A DNA stretch of 64,000 nucleotides from an uncultured Mediterraneibacter sp. GTDB taxonomy: Bacteria; Bacillota; Clostridia; Lachnospirales; Lachnospiraceae. Below are positions 17,071 through 25,715 of the stretch, one piece after another. The stretch is from positions 108,053-172,052 of the forward strand of contig CALWMN010000005.1 in NCBI GenBank assembly GCA_944381935.1, in the 5' to 3' direction. Both the position numbers and the translations under genes were made by a program. The number at the start of each line of letters is the position of its first letter. The first letter of the stretch is position 1. The notes under the pieces are model-generated. The model was not told the origin of the DNA, made no database searches, and worked only from the letters and a program-made list of their open reading frames with translations.

Positions 17071-17892
17071 TCACATCCTCTCTATTATCCGGGTCACCAG
17101 CCGCTCGAACTCTTCTGAACGCCTGTCCGCAACAGCCTGCACATCAAGGTGGCTTAACTCCTCCTTGGAAATCCCGCTTGCCAGATTGGATATGCAGGAT
17201 ATGCCGCACACACGGACTTTCGCATGGCGCGCCGCGATCGCCTCACACGCTGTGCTCATTCCGACCGCATCGGCTCCCAGCAAGCCGTACATCCTGACTT
17301 CAGCAGGGCTCTCAAAGTTCGGTCCTGTCGTCTGCAGATAGATCCCTTCCCGTATGGGGATGTTCTCCTTGTCGGCTGTATCCCGGATCAGGCTCCTTAA
17401 CTCCGGGTCATAGATGCTTGTCATGTCCGGGAAGCGCTCTCCTAGTTCTGACACATTCTCCCCGATCAGCGGGGATGGGGCAAAACTAGAGATCTGGTCA
17501 GTGATCATCATGAAATCCCCCACCTGGAACTCCCGGTTGATTCCGCCTGAGGCGTTGGTAAGAAAGAGGGTCCCGATTCCCATTTTCTTCATCAGTCTCA
17601 CAGGAAGCACTACCTCTTCCATCGAATATCCTTCGTAATAATGGACCCGCCCTTTCATGACAACAGCCGGCGTATCCCCGATATATCCGAGAAGAAAGCG
17701 CCCGTCATGTCCCTGGACGGTCGAGACCGGAAAGCCCGGAATATCCCCATAGGGGATCTCGCATTCCACTTTCATGTTTTTTGCATATCCTCCGAGCCCC
17801 GACCCGAGGATCAGCCCCACTCTCGGCACAAAATCTGTCACGGACTTATAATACTCATAGCATTTTTCCAGTCTTTCGTATTGTCTGCTCAT
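17071..17892 (-). CDS. purine-nucleoside phosphorylase
   Basis: The 273-residue protein cleaves purine nucleosides with phosphate to base and ribose 1-phosphate. It is a trimeric-type PNP: LILGSGLGGYA, VQGHDGRFLLGY, GRVHYYEGYS, TNASGGINREF, QTTGPNFESPAEVRM and GMSTACEAIAARH are all family signatures. The start at 17892 follows AAGGAGG by five bases. It heads an operon with the amidohydrolase, driven by a near-consensus promoter at 17936-17964. Confidence 0.95.
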   Translation of the reverse strand: MSRQYERLEKCYEYYKSVTDFVPRVGLILGSGLGGYAKNMKVECEIPYGDIPGFPVSTVQGHDGRFLLGYIGDTPAVVMKGRVHYYEGYSMEEVVLPVRLMKKMGIGTLFLTNASGGINREFQVGDFMMITDQISSFAPSPLIGENVSELGERFPDMTSIYDPELRSLIRDTADKENIPIREGIYLQTTGPNFESPAEVRMYGLLGADAVGMSTACEAIAARHAKVRVCGISCISNLASGISKEELSHLDVQAVADRRSEEFERLVTRIIERM

Positions 17893-17935
17893 AATTTCCT
17901 CCTTACCAGCCACAGTTTACCTTTTTCCTAGTTGG

Positions 17936-17964
17936 ATACTAGACTATTTTCCCGGTCTTGTCAA
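17936..17964 (-). promoter_or_regulatory. strong sigma-A promoter for the purine salvage operon
   Basis: Consensus TTGACA (17959-17964) and TAGTAT (17936-17941) are 17 bp apart on the minus strand, 43 bp upstream of the nucleoside phosphorylase start. Confidence 0.75.
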
Positions 17965-18061
17965 GAAAGCATGTCCGCCCTTCCTTCAGATCAGGTACAT
18001 GCAGATATTATACAACAGATCGTGCCTCTCAGTCACCTTGTTTTTGACATTTCGGCGCACA

Positions 18062-18098
18062 GCAGGCAGCCATTGCATAAAAATGCATGACCGCCTGC
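18062..18098 (-). terminator. hairpin downstream of spoIVA
   Basis: GCAGGC (18062-18067) pairs with GCCTGC (18093-18098), and TGCAT (18074-18078) pairs with ATGCA (18083-18087). It lies between the spoIVA stop and the next operon's promoter. A clear T-run is missing, so this is a moderate call. Confidence 0.45.
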
Positions 18099-18140
18099 GT
18101 TTCTGACTTATTGGGCCGAAAGGATTTGCCGGGAAACTCT

Positions 18141-19613
18141 TTAAATGATAATGCAGACCAGCCCGCCGTTGCTGTCGTTTACAATCTTCTGCATGGAATC
18201 CTGCAGTTTTACCTGGCTTTCATCATTGATCATAGTGATCTTATTCCTCATGCCGTCCATCACCAGCTCTTCCACGGATTTTCCAAAAATGTTTGTTCCC
18301 CACACCCCTTCCGGCGTTTCGCTTTCTTTTTTGATGTACTCTACCAGGTCTTCCGCCTGCTTTTCATTTCCCACGATAGGAGCGATCTCCGTTTCAATGT
18401 TGGCACGTATCATATGGATAGACGGTGCCTCAGAATGTATCTTCACCCCGTACTTGCTTCCCTGTTTGATAATAACAGGATCATCAAGCCGGATATCCTC
18501 CTTTCTCGGACTGACTACTCCATATCCCTTTCTCTTCACATCTGCAAAGGCGTCTTTGACCTGGGCAAATTCTTCTTTCATGCGGGCAAGATCTTTCATT
18601 GTGGAAATCAGTTCATATTCCCCGCTGATCGGCGTTCCGGTGAGCTCACTTAAGACTTCATAGTAATATTTCTGGAAAAAACCAATCCGGATCTTTACCT
18701 TTCCCGTATCCATTTCCACCTTTTCCACGGAAATCTGTTCGATATACGGGCTCTCTGTGCTCTCATTCTCCTGTACAGCACTTCTGATATCCTCCATACC
18801 TGACATGATGGAGCGGATATTTTCCAGGAGGTCCTGCTTGATCCTGTGCTCCCTGGATAGCATCTCCACCCATTTCGGCAGATAAAATTCTACCTCTGTA
18901 ACCGGGAACTCGAAGAGCACCTGCCGCATAATCTCATGGATGTCTTCACTCTTAAGCTGTTCACAGTTGACCGGAACTACGCAAGCCTGGTATTTTTGCT
19001 CCAGTTCTTCCTTGAGTGCCTTTGCTTCCTCGGAATATGGCTTCCGGCAGTTTAAGAGGATCAGGAACGGCTTTCCTATGGACTGAAGTTCTTTCACCGT
19101 TTTTTCTTCTGCCGGTATGTAGTTCTCCCTCGGCAGGTCTGTCACGCTCCCGTCCGTCGTCACCACAAATCCGATCGTCGCGTGGTCATGGATGACCTTC
19201 TGCGTCCCAATCGCCGCCGCCTTGGTGAACGGGATCTCATACTCAAACCAGGGCGTCTTTACCTGTCGTTCCACATCATTTTCAATATGCCCCGATGCCC
19301 CCTCCACCATATATCCTACACAGTCGATCAGGCGGATCTTCACCTCCACGTCGTCCGACAGTTTGACGGATGCCGCCTCCTTTGGGACAAATTTCGGTTC
19401 TGTCGTCATGATCGTGGTTCCGGAAGCCGACTGGGGCAGTTCATCCTGTGTCCTTTCGCGGGCGTGCTCATCTGTCATATTCGGCAGGACAAGAAGATCC
19501 ATGAACCTTTTGATAAAGGTTGACTTGCCTGTCCGAACCGGTCCGACAACGCCGATATAGATCTCTCCGTTTGTCCGGGCCTTCATATCTCTGTATACCT
19601 GAAATGAATCCAT
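18141..19613 (-). CDS. spoIVA: stage IV sporulation protein A
   Basis: SpoIVA is the ATPase that polymerises on the forespore outer membrane and anchors the spore coat. The 490-residue length is close to the B. subtilis protein. It begins MDSFQVYRDMKARTNGEIYI and has a Walker A motif GPVRTGKSTF, followed by DELPQSASGTTIMTTEPKF and the C-terminal morphogenetic domain ending in GLVCIII. AAGGGGG seven bases upstream sets the start. It lies after der-plsY-gpsA, as in other spore formers, and has a matching SigE promoter. Confidence 0.97.
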   Translation of the reverse strand: MDSFQVYRDMKARTNGEIYIGVVGPVRTGKSTFIKRFMDLLVLPNMTDEHARERTQDELPQSASGTTIMTTEPKFVPKEAASVKLSDDVEVKIRLIDCVGYMVEGASGHIENDVERQVKTPWFEYEIPFTKAAAIGTQKVIHDHATIGFVVTTDGSVTDLPRENYIPAEEKTVKELQSIGKPFLILLNCRKPYSEEAKALKEELEQKYQACVVPVNCEQLKSEDIHEIMRQVLFEFPVTEVEFYLPKWVEMLSREHRIKQDLLENIRSIMSGMEDIRSAVQENESTESPYIEQISVEKVEMDTGKVKIRIGFFQKYYYEVLSELTGTPISGEYELISTMKDLARMKEEFAQVKDAFADVKRKGYGVVSPRKEDIRLDDPVIIKQGSKYGVKIHSEAPSIHMIRANIETEIAPIVGNEKQAEDLVEYIKKESETPEGVWGTNIFGKSVEELVMDGMRNKITMINDESQVKLQDSMQKIVNDSNGGLVCIII

Positions 19614-19641
19614 AGAAATACCCCCTTGTTCTGCTGATAAC

Positions 19642-19670
19642 AATGTATGCAGCCAAAAAGAGGGTTATGA
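19642..19670 (-). promoter_or_regulatory. sporulation SigE-type promoter for spoIVA
   Basis: On the minus strand TCATAAC (19664-19670) and CATACATT (19642-19649) are separated by 14 bp, fitting the SigE pattern (KMATATT, 14-15 bp, CATACAnT). It sits 28 bp upstream of the spoIVA start. B. subtilis spoIVA is a known SigE-dependent gene, so the match agrees with expectation. Confidence 0.7.
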
Positions 19671-19688
19671 CAAATATCTGGTGCCTTG

Positions 19689-20702
19689 TCAGTCTTTCCA
19701 GAGCAGGGACTTATTCTCACTTCTGGACTCACGCAGCATCAGGTCATCCACAGCCTGTGCCGGGTCTTTTCCTTCAAAGAGCACGTTGTTTACTTCTGTT
19801 ACGATGGGCATGGAGACCCCATACTTCCCGGCAAGGCACGCCGCCGCCCTGGCAGAATAGACACCCTCCACCACCATCTTCACCTCATCCATCGCTTCCT
19901 GCATGGTTTTTCCCTGTCCGATCAGATATCCGGCTTTCCTGTTCCGGCTGTGGACGCTCGCACAGGTGACGATCAGGTCTCCGATTCCGGTCAGGCCGCC
20001 GAACGTCTCAATCTGTCCGCCCATCTTGACCCCCAGCCTTGAAATCTCGGCAATCCCCCTGGTGATAAGCGCTGCCTTTGTATTATCCCCATATCCTAGT
20101 CCATCCGCGATTCCTGCTGCCAGGGCAATGACATTCTTAAGAGAACCGCCAAGCTCAATCCCCAGAATGTCCGGACTCGTATAGACCCGGAACACTTTAT
20201 TAAGGAACATGGACTGAAGATATTCTGCCGTTTCCCTCGTTCTCGCCCCGATCACACAGGTTGTTGGAAGCCTTTTTCCCACTTCCTCCGCATGGCTGGG
20301 GCCTGACAGGACGGCAACGTCAGCCTGGGGGATCTCCTCCTCGATCTGCTGTGACAGCGTCTTGAGGGTGGATTCTTCAATTCCCTTTGCAACATCCACA
20401 ATAATCTGTCCTCTGCTGACACAGGGACTCATATTTCTCGCCGTTGTCCTTGTATAGGGCGAAGGCACGGCCAGGACGAGGAAATCTTTCCCTGTTATGG
20501 CGTCTTCCATATTGCCGGTAATGGCGATATCGTCGGAGAGTTTCACTCCGGGAAGCTTCAACTGGTGTTCTCTCCGCTTATCCAGCATCTCTACTTCCTC
20601 TTTGTCGATCGACCATATTGTCACCTGATGTCCGTTGTCATGGAGAAGCACCGACAGTGCGGTTCCCCAGCTTCCTGCTCCAAGCACACCTACATTTGCC
20701 AT
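19689..20702 (-). CDS. gpsA: glycerol-3-phosphate dehydrogenase [NAD(P)+]
   Basis: GpsA reduces dihydroxyacetone phosphate to glycerol 3-phosphate for phospholipid synthesis. The 337-residue protein starts MANVGVLGAGSWGTALSVLL with the dinucleotide-binding GxGxxG. It also has AVPSPYTR, LSGPSHAEEVGKRLPTT and GYGDNTKAALITRGIAEISRLG. AAGGAG precedes the start. It follows plsY, which uses its product, with 5 bp between them. Confidence 0.96.
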   Translation of the reverse strand: MANVGVLGAGSWGTALSVLLHDNGHQVTIWSIDKEEVEMLDKRREHQLKLPGVKLSDDIAITGNMEDAITGKDFLVLAVPSPYTRTTARNMSPCVSRGQIIVDVAKGIEESTLKTLSQQIEEEIPQADVAVLSGPSHAEEVGKRLPTTCVIGARTRETAEYLQSMFLNKVFRVYTSPDILGIELGGSLKNVIALAAGIADGLGYGDNTKAALITRGIAEISRLGVKMGGQIETFGGLTGIGDLIVTCASVHSRNRKAGYLIGQGKTMQEAMDEVKMVVEGVYSARAAACLAGKYGVSMPIVTEVNNVLFEGKDPAQAVDDLMLRESRSENKSLLWKD

Positions 20703-20707
20703 ATTTC

Positions 20708-21367
20708 CTACTCCTTTTTCTTTGCTCCAAACTTGTTCTCGGTCCCTGCCACGAGCCTCCTGATATTCTCCTTATGCCGGTACCATGCCAGCACCGTCAA
20801 AAGAAAGAGGATAACGTACAGCTCATACAGATAAGGCGCATCCATGTCGAACCAGCCCGCCTGGCCGCACAGGACCATCTCAGCCAGGAACACTGTATAT
20901 GCGGACAGGGAACCCACTGATATGTATTTTGTCCAGATAACCGGCAGGAGAAAAAAAGCGAGTGTGACCGGCATTAGCAGCAGGCTTACCGGAAGATTCC
21001 AGAAGCTGTTCACCACCACAAGGCCTGCCATCACTGCGATCCCTTTCCCGCCTTTAAACTTCATGTAAAACGGGAAATTATGCCCCAGCGTCACCCCTGC
21101 CCCGGCATACATGGCAAGAAGCGGGAAACAGTCGCTCCCCCTGTACATAAGCCGAACAAGCAGCACTGCCACGACACATTTGAGGACATCTCCAAAGAAT
21201 GTCATAATGCCCGCTTTCCATCCCATCACACGCAGGGCATTCGTAGACCCTGCATTTCCGCTCCCCTGTTTCCTGATATCAATGTGGTTCATTTTTCCCA
21301 CCAGATATCCGGTCTGCAATAACCCGCATACATATCCTACTGCCAGGCAAACCAATCGCTCCATCAT
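20708..21367 (-). CDS. plsY: acyl-phosphate glycerol-3-phosphate acyltransferase
   Basis: PlsY is the membrane acyltransferase that makes lysophosphatidate from acyl phosphate and glycerol 3-phosphate. The 219-residue protein is polytopic and contains RKQGSGNAGSTNALRVMG (the SGNxGxTN motif), GHNFPFYMKFKGGKGIAV (the HxFP and KGGKG motif) and a late catalytic loop. Its acyl-phosphate donor would come from PlsX at 33.1 kb. It lies between der and gpsA. Confidence 0.95.
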   Translation of the reverse strand: MMERLVCLAVGYVCGLLQTGYLVGKMNHIDIRKQGSGNAGSTNALRVMGWKAGIMTFFGDVLKCVVAVLLVRLMYRGSDCFPLLAMYAGAGVTLGHNFPFYMKFKGGKGIAVMAGLVVVNSFWNLPVSLLLMPVTLAFFLLPVIWTKYISVGSLSAYTVFLAEMVLCGQAGWFDMDAPYLYELYVILFLLTVLAWYRHKENIRRLVAGTENKFGAKKKE

Positions 21368-21370
21368 CCT

Positions 21371-22699
21371 CTACCGCTCCTTTTCCTTTCTTTCCCTGAT
21401 AAAGAACTTCAATGAAGTTCCCCTGAATCCAAATGCCTCCCTGATCTTGTTTTCCAGATATCTTGTATAGGAAAAATGCATCAGCTCTTTGTCGTTTACA
21501 AAAATGACAAACGTCGGAGGTTTCACAGAAACCTGTGTGATATAATAAAGTTTCAGGCGTTTTCCCTTATCCGACGGAGGCTGCTGCATTGCCACCGCCT
21601 CTGTCATGATCTCGTTGAGTACTCCTGTCGCGACCCTTAGAGTCTGATTTTCAATCACCATATCGATCTTATCGTAAAGCTTGTTCAGCCTCTGGCCCGT
21701 CAGAGCCGAGACATACATGATCTCTGCGTACGGCATATAGGAAAGGGTTTGGCGGATCCTGCTCTCATATTCCCTCATGGTGCGGTCATTTTTCTCGATG
21801 GCATCCCATTTGTTTACAACAATGATCACACCCTTGCCCCGCTCATGGGCAATTCCTGCAATCTTCGCATCCTGCTCGGTAACGCCCTCTGTCGCGTCAA
21901 TCACCATGAGGACCACATCCGCCCGTTCTACCGCTGTCACAGTCCGGATGATACTGTACCGCTCCAGCTCCTCTTTGATCCTGCTCTTTCGCCTGAGGCC
22001 TGCCGTGTCAATAAAGATGTATTCTTTCCCGCTGTGCACGATCTGTGTATCAACCGCATCTCTTGTCGTACCCGCTATATCAGAAACAATCACGCGGTTC
22101 TCACCGAGCAGCTTATTGACGATGGAAGATTTCCCGACATTTGGCTTTCCGACGATCGCGATCCTGGGACGTTCGTCTTCCTCTTCCCTTTCCGCTCCTT
22201 TTGGAAACTTCTCAAGCACAGCGTCCAGCATATCTCCCAGTCCCAGCCTCGATGAAGCGGAAATCGGAACCGGATCGCCGATCCCCAGATTGTAGAACTC
22301 ATATACGTCCGGCATGAACTTCTCAAAATCATCGACCTTATTCACTGCAAGGATGACCGGCTTTGCAGACCTTCTGAGCATATCTGCCACCTTTGAATCT
22401 GCATCCACCAGTCCCTGCCTTACGTCTGTGATAAAAAGGATCACATCAGCCGTATCAATGGCAATCTGCGCCTGCTCCCTCATCTGGGAGAGGATCACAT
22501 CCCTGCTGTCCGGCTCGATCCCGCCCGTATCAATCAGGGTAAACTCCCGGTCCAGCCACGATACATCGGCATAGATCCTGTCTCTGGTCACCCCCGGCGT
22601 ATCTTTCACGATCGCGATCTTCTCCCCTGCCAGGGCGTTAAAGAGCGTTGATTTCCCTACATTCGGCCGTCCCACTATTGCAACTACCGGTTTACTCAT
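21371..22699 (-). CDS. der: ribosome biogenesis GTPase Der (EngA)
   Basis: Der is a double GTPase needed for 50S subunit maturation. The 442-residue protein has two G domains: G1 GRPNVGKSTLFN at about 10 with DTPGVTRD and NKVD, and a second GKPNVGKSSIVNK at about 185 with DTAGLRRK and NKWD. A C-terminal KH-like domain ends with FVIFVNDKELMHFSYTRYLE and the basic tail. Gene order der-plsY-gpsA-spoIVA is conserved. Confidence 0.97.
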   Translation of the reverse strand: MSKPVVAIVGRPNVGKSTLFNALAGEKIAIVKDTPGVTRDRIYADVSWLDREFTLIDTGGIEPDSRDVILSQMREQAQIAIDTADVILFITDVRQGLVDADSKVADMLRRSAKPVILAVNKVDDFEKFMPDVYEFYNLGIGDPVPISASSRLGLGDMLDAVLEKFPKGAEREEEDERPRIAIVGKPNVGKSSIVNKLLGENRVIVSDIAGTTRDAVDTQIVHSGKEYIFIDTAGLRRKSRIKEELERYSIIRTVTAVERADVVLMVIDATEGVTEQDAKIAGIAHERGKGVIIVVNKWDAIEKNDRTMREYESRIRQTLSYMPYAEIMYVSALTGQRLNKLYDKIDMVIENQTLRVATGVLNEIMTEAVAMQQPPSDKGKRLKLYYITQVSVKPPTFVIFVNDKELMHFSYTRYLENKIREAFGFRGTSLKFFIRERKEKER

Positions 22700-22720
22700 T
22701 TTATCCTTACCTTCCTTGTG

Positions 22721-24052
22721 TTATTCCATCCCTGTATGGCTCTGACCCAATATGGCGTCGATCAGATCCTGACCGCTTGATTTTACAATATCGACCGGGA
22801 CTTGTAAAGCATCAGATACGTCTTTTACCGTGTAATCGTCCAAAAAAACATCCTCGTCCATCTTAAGCATATTGCAGGGGATCAGGAGCCTTGCTCCCAA
22901 CTCCTTTCCCTTAAGCTGCGCCACAATGTCCTGCCCGGTTATCAGTCCTGACACGGTGATGCTCTCTCCGAAAAAGTCATTCCTGATCCAATATACCCTC
23001 ACATCCAGTCCCGGATATTTTTCCTGTATCCTCCCTGCCATACGGCAGATGTACGGGTAAGCCAGCTTTCCTGTCGCAATTGAAACCGTCCCTTTTCTGT
23101 CATCCCCCTTAAGAACTCCGTAGCCTTCTTCAAACTCACGGAACAGAAGCCTTAACATCCCGACGCCGTTCTCAAGCTGGAGGTATCCGTCATAGCGCCC
23201 CTCCTCCGGCACCTCCTCCTCTGCCAGAAGGTACCACTCGTCCCCGGCGTGGATAAAATGGGTTCCATGCTCTGCATATATCTTCTCCTGCCACCGGTGT
23301 ATGGCTGAGAGGACCCTTTTTGCGTCCTCCTTTGTAAAAGGTTCCAGCGGATAAAGCCCATCCCGGAATCTGCTCAACCCTACCGGTACCACAGATACAC
23401 TCTTAAGAAGGGGCAGGTAACGGGTAAGGTCCCGGATGGATCTCTCCAGCTCCTCCCTGTCGTTGATGCCCTTGCACAGTACAATCTGCCCGTTCATCTC
23501 TATCCCGCCCTGGTAGAGGATGTCCACCTTTTTCAGGGCTTCCCCCGCAAACCGGTTATGCAGCATTTTACACCGAAGCTGCGGGTTTGTCGTCTGAAAG
23601 GAGATATTGATCGGCTCCAGGTGGTATTTTACAATTCTCCTGACATCATAGTCACTCATGTTTGTAAGGGTAACATAGTTACCCTGGATAAAGGACAGCC
23701 TGGAATCATCGTCCTTGAAATAAAGGGTGTCCCTCATTCCCGGCGGCATCTGGTCAATAAAACAGAAAATACAATGGTTCCTGCAGGAATGATACTCATC
23801 CATCAACCCGTCCCCGAAATTGATCCCCAAAGAATCATCTGCATCTTTTTCAATCTCCAGCTCCCACTGTTCACCATTCGGTTTCTCAACAAGCAGCAGC
23901 AGCTCCTCATCCTCCACATAATACTGGTAATCAAAAATATCTTCTATCTCATGCCCGTTGACCAGGAGAAGCCTGTCTCCAGGCTCGATCCCCATCTCAT
24001 CCGCTATGCTTCCCTCTTCGATTCCTTTTATAACATGTCCCTGCCTCTTCAT
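22721..24052 (-). CDS. DUF512 protein: PDZ plus radical-SAM-like cluster protein
   Basis: The 443-residue protein has an N-terminal PDZ-like region (IKGIEEGSIADEMGIEPGDR), then a radical-SAM-like cysteine set CRNHCIFCFIDQMPPGMR (C-x3-C-x2-C), and the DUF512 C-terminal domain. The family is conserved next to der in Clostridia and its reaction is unknown. I place the start at 24052 because GGAGGG is seven bases upstream. An ATG at 24070 is possible. The open frame continues to 24352 only because it reads through the palindromic repeat element, which is a multiple of three long. Confidence 0.88.
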   Translation of the reverse strand: MKRQGHVIKGIEEGSIADEMGIEPGDRLLLVNGHEIEDIFDYQYYVEDEELLLLVEKPNGEQWELEIEKDADDSLGINFGDGLMDEYHSCRNHCIFCFIDQMPPGMRDTLYFKDDDSRLSFIQGNYVTLTNMSDYDVRRIVKYHLEPINISFQTTNPQLRCKMLHNRFAGEALKKVDILYQGGIEMNGQIVLCKGINDREELERSIRDLTRYLPLLKSVSVVPVGLSRFRDGLYPLEPFTKEDAKRVLSAIHRWQEKIYAEHGTHFIHAGDEWYLLAEEEVPEEGRYDGYLQLENGVGMLRLLFREFEEGYGVLKGDDRKGTVSIATGKLAYPYICRMAGRIQEKYPGLDVRVYWIRNDFFGESITVSGLITGQDIVAQLKGKELGARLLIPCNMLKMDEDVFLDDYTVKDVSDALQVPVDIVKSSGQDLIDAILGQSHTGME

Positions 24053-24077
24053 CAAACAGCCCTCCGACATCCGCTTT

Positions 24078-24209
24078 CCGCTCCCTCTCCACACATGCCA
24101 GCTCGACTCCGCCGCTTCCGCGGCTCCATCTCGCTGATGGCATCCGCTCCCTCTCCACACATGCCAGCTCGACTCCGCCGCTTCCGCGGCTCCATCTCGC
24201 TGATGGCAT
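24078..24209. repeat. 66-bp tandem duplication
   Basis: Two directly adjacent copies of a 66-bp unit (24078-24143 and 24144-24209) are identical as read here. Each holds GCCGC-TTCC-GCGGC and an ATGCCA/TGGCAT inverted pair. They lie just upstream of the DUF512 protein start and form the left part of a larger palindromic element ending near 24292. Confidence 0.95.
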
Positions 24210-24292
24210 CCGCCATATGCCGGAACGCTCCCGAGATTCCTTTTGTGAGCAAGCTCACACGGAATCTCGGGATCATCCCGGCGCATGTGTGG
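24078..24292. repeat. multi-stem palindromic intergenic element
   Basis: CCACACATG (24089-24097, repeated at 24155) pairs with CATGTGTGG (24284-24292) at the outer ends. Inside are GGCAT/ATGCC, and a large hairpin of 11 bp (24230-24240 with 24261-24271) with an inner GTGAG/CTCAC stem. The whole resembles a REP- or MITE-like nonautonomous element, or a structured RNA. It occupies most of the 375-bp gap 24053-24427; the remainder is the prs promoter. Confidence 0.6.
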
Positions 24293-24338
24293 ACTTGAAG
24301 ACAGTATATCACAATTCGGGGGCCGCGCAAAGCCGTGC

Positions 24339-24367
24339 TTGAATTTCTCCATAAAAAATGGTATAAC
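24339..24367 (+). promoter_or_regulatory. promoter for ribose-phosphate pyrophosphokinase
   Basis: TTGAAT and TATAAC are separated by 17 bp and lie 60 bp upstream of the start codon. Confidence 0.6.
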
Positions 24368-24427
24368 GGTATATGTAAAACAGCTTGTTCCAATCGTAGG
24401 AACATCACATTATCACAGGAGAAAAAC

Positions 24428-25609
24428 ATGTCAAATATCGAATTGTTAGAAAAAACCCTTCCCTATGCTCCGTTAAAGCTTGTCGCGATGGAAAGCTGTA
24501 AGGGGCTGGGACAGAAAGTCAATGACTACATCGTGTCTTTCCGGGAAAATACGATCAACGAAGTAAGCGAATCCCCCCTGTATGTCAATTACAAATCGAA
24601 TAACTATCTCGTGGACTGCTGCTGCCCCCGTTTTGGCAGCGGGGAGGCAAAGGGCATCCTTAAAGAAACAATCCGCGGAACAGATCTTTTTATCATGACA
24701 GACGTATGTAATTACAGCCTTACATATAAGGTCAACGGCTATGTAAACCATATGTCCCCGGACGATCATTACCAGGATCTTAAAAGGATCATTTCCGCTG
24801 CCACCGGCAAAGCGCACCGCATCAATGTGATCATGCCGTTCCTCTATGAGAGCCGCCAGCACAAACGCACGAAAAGAGAATCTCTTGACTGTGCCCTGGC
24901 ACTTGAAGAACTCGATGCTATGGGAGTCAAGAATATCATTACCTTTGACGCCCATGACCCGCGCGTACAAAATGCCATTCCCTTAAACGGATTCGACAGT
25001 TTCAATCCGCCATATCAGTTTATGAAAGCACTGTTCCGGGCCGTCCCGGATCTCAAGCCGGACAAGGACCATCTGATGATCATAAGCCCTGACGAGGGCG
25101 CCATGCACCGTGCCGTCTATTTCTCAAATGTACTTGAAGTCGACATGGGAATGTTCTATAAACGCCGTGACTATTCCACTGTCGTAAACGGAAAGAACCC
25201 CATCGTCGCCCATGAATTTCTCGGGGACGATGTCTCCGGCAAAGATGTGATCATTGTCGACGATATGATCTCCTCCGGCGAGAGTATGCTCGATGTTGCC
25301 AAGCAGCTCAAGGAGCGCCGCGCCGCCCGGGTCTTCGTATGTACGACCTTCGGACTGTTCACGGACGGATTCGACAAGTTCGACGAATATTATGAGAAGG
25401 GATATCTGAACAAGGTTATCACGACCAATCTGACCTATCTCCCGCCCGCACTCTTTGAAAAACCGTACTTCGTCCAGGCGGATATGAGCAAATTCCTGGC
25501 TCTGATCATAGACTCCCTCAACCATGACGTCACAATCGGAGCGGTCCTCAATCCGACCGACAAGATCCATGCCCTGCTTGAAAAGCGCAAAAAGGGCAGT
25601 CCGGTCTGA
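24428..25609 (+). CDS. prs: ribose-phosphate pyrophosphokinase, long clostridial type
   Basis: Prs makes PRPP from ribose 5-phosphate and ATP for nucleotide, histidine and tryptophan synthesis. The PRPP-binding motif VIIVDDMISSGES is near residue 275, and the ATP/ribose region FLYESRQHKRTKRES resembles the Prs flexible loop. FDAHDPRVQN is the catalytic-His segment. At 393 residues it is about 75 longer than classical Prs, and the N-terminal YNYSLT region is divergent. CAGGAG six bases before 24428 sets the start; the upstream extension to 24335 overlaps the promoter. Monocistronic, with its own terminator. Confidence 0.88.
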   Translation: MSNIELLEKTLPYAPLKLVAMESCKGLGQKVNDYIVSFRENTINEVSESPLYVNYKSNNYLVDCCCPRFGSGEAKGILKETIRGTDLFIMTDVCNYSLTYKVNGYVNHMSPDDHYQDLKRIISAATGKAHRINVIMPFLYESRQHKRTKRESLDCALALEELDAMGVKNIITFDAHDPRVQNAIPLNGFDSFNPPYQFMKALFRAVPDLKPDKDHLMIISPDEGAMHRAVYFSNVLEVDMGMFYKRRDYSTVVNGKNPIVAHEFLGDDVSGKDVIIVDDMISSGESMLDVAKQLKERRAARVFVCTTFGLFTDGFDKFDEYYEKGYLNKVITTNLTYLPPALFEKPYFVQADMSKFLALIIDSLNHDVTIGAVLNPTDKIHALLEKRKKGSPV

Positions 25610-25640
25610 AAATATACGGGCAGGACCTTTTCTCTTAACG

Positions 25641-25691
25641 AAAGAGGGGACGGCAAAAGCCTGACGGCTCCTGTCATCCCCTCTTTTGTAT
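25641..25691. terminator. terminator between prs and DUF1653 gene
   Basis: AAAGAGGGGA (25641-25650) pairs with TCCCCTCTTT (25677-25686), followed by a T-rich stretch. It can serve both convergent genes because A-rich sequence flanks the other side. Confidence 0.8.
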
Positions 25692-25715
25692 TTATGTGCA
25701 GCCTGCAGCCGCCTG

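Noticed and set aside
24078-24209. Possible CRISPR-like repeat pair
   Set aside because: The two 66-bp copies are directly adjacent with no spacer, and no cas genes are nearby.
24053-24352. N-terminal extension of the DUF512 protein containing two copies of a 22-residue repeat
   Set aside because: It arises because the 66-bp DNA repeat is a multiple of three. The ribosome-binding site GGAGGG and the PDZ-like start favour 24052, and the extension lies in a palindromic element.
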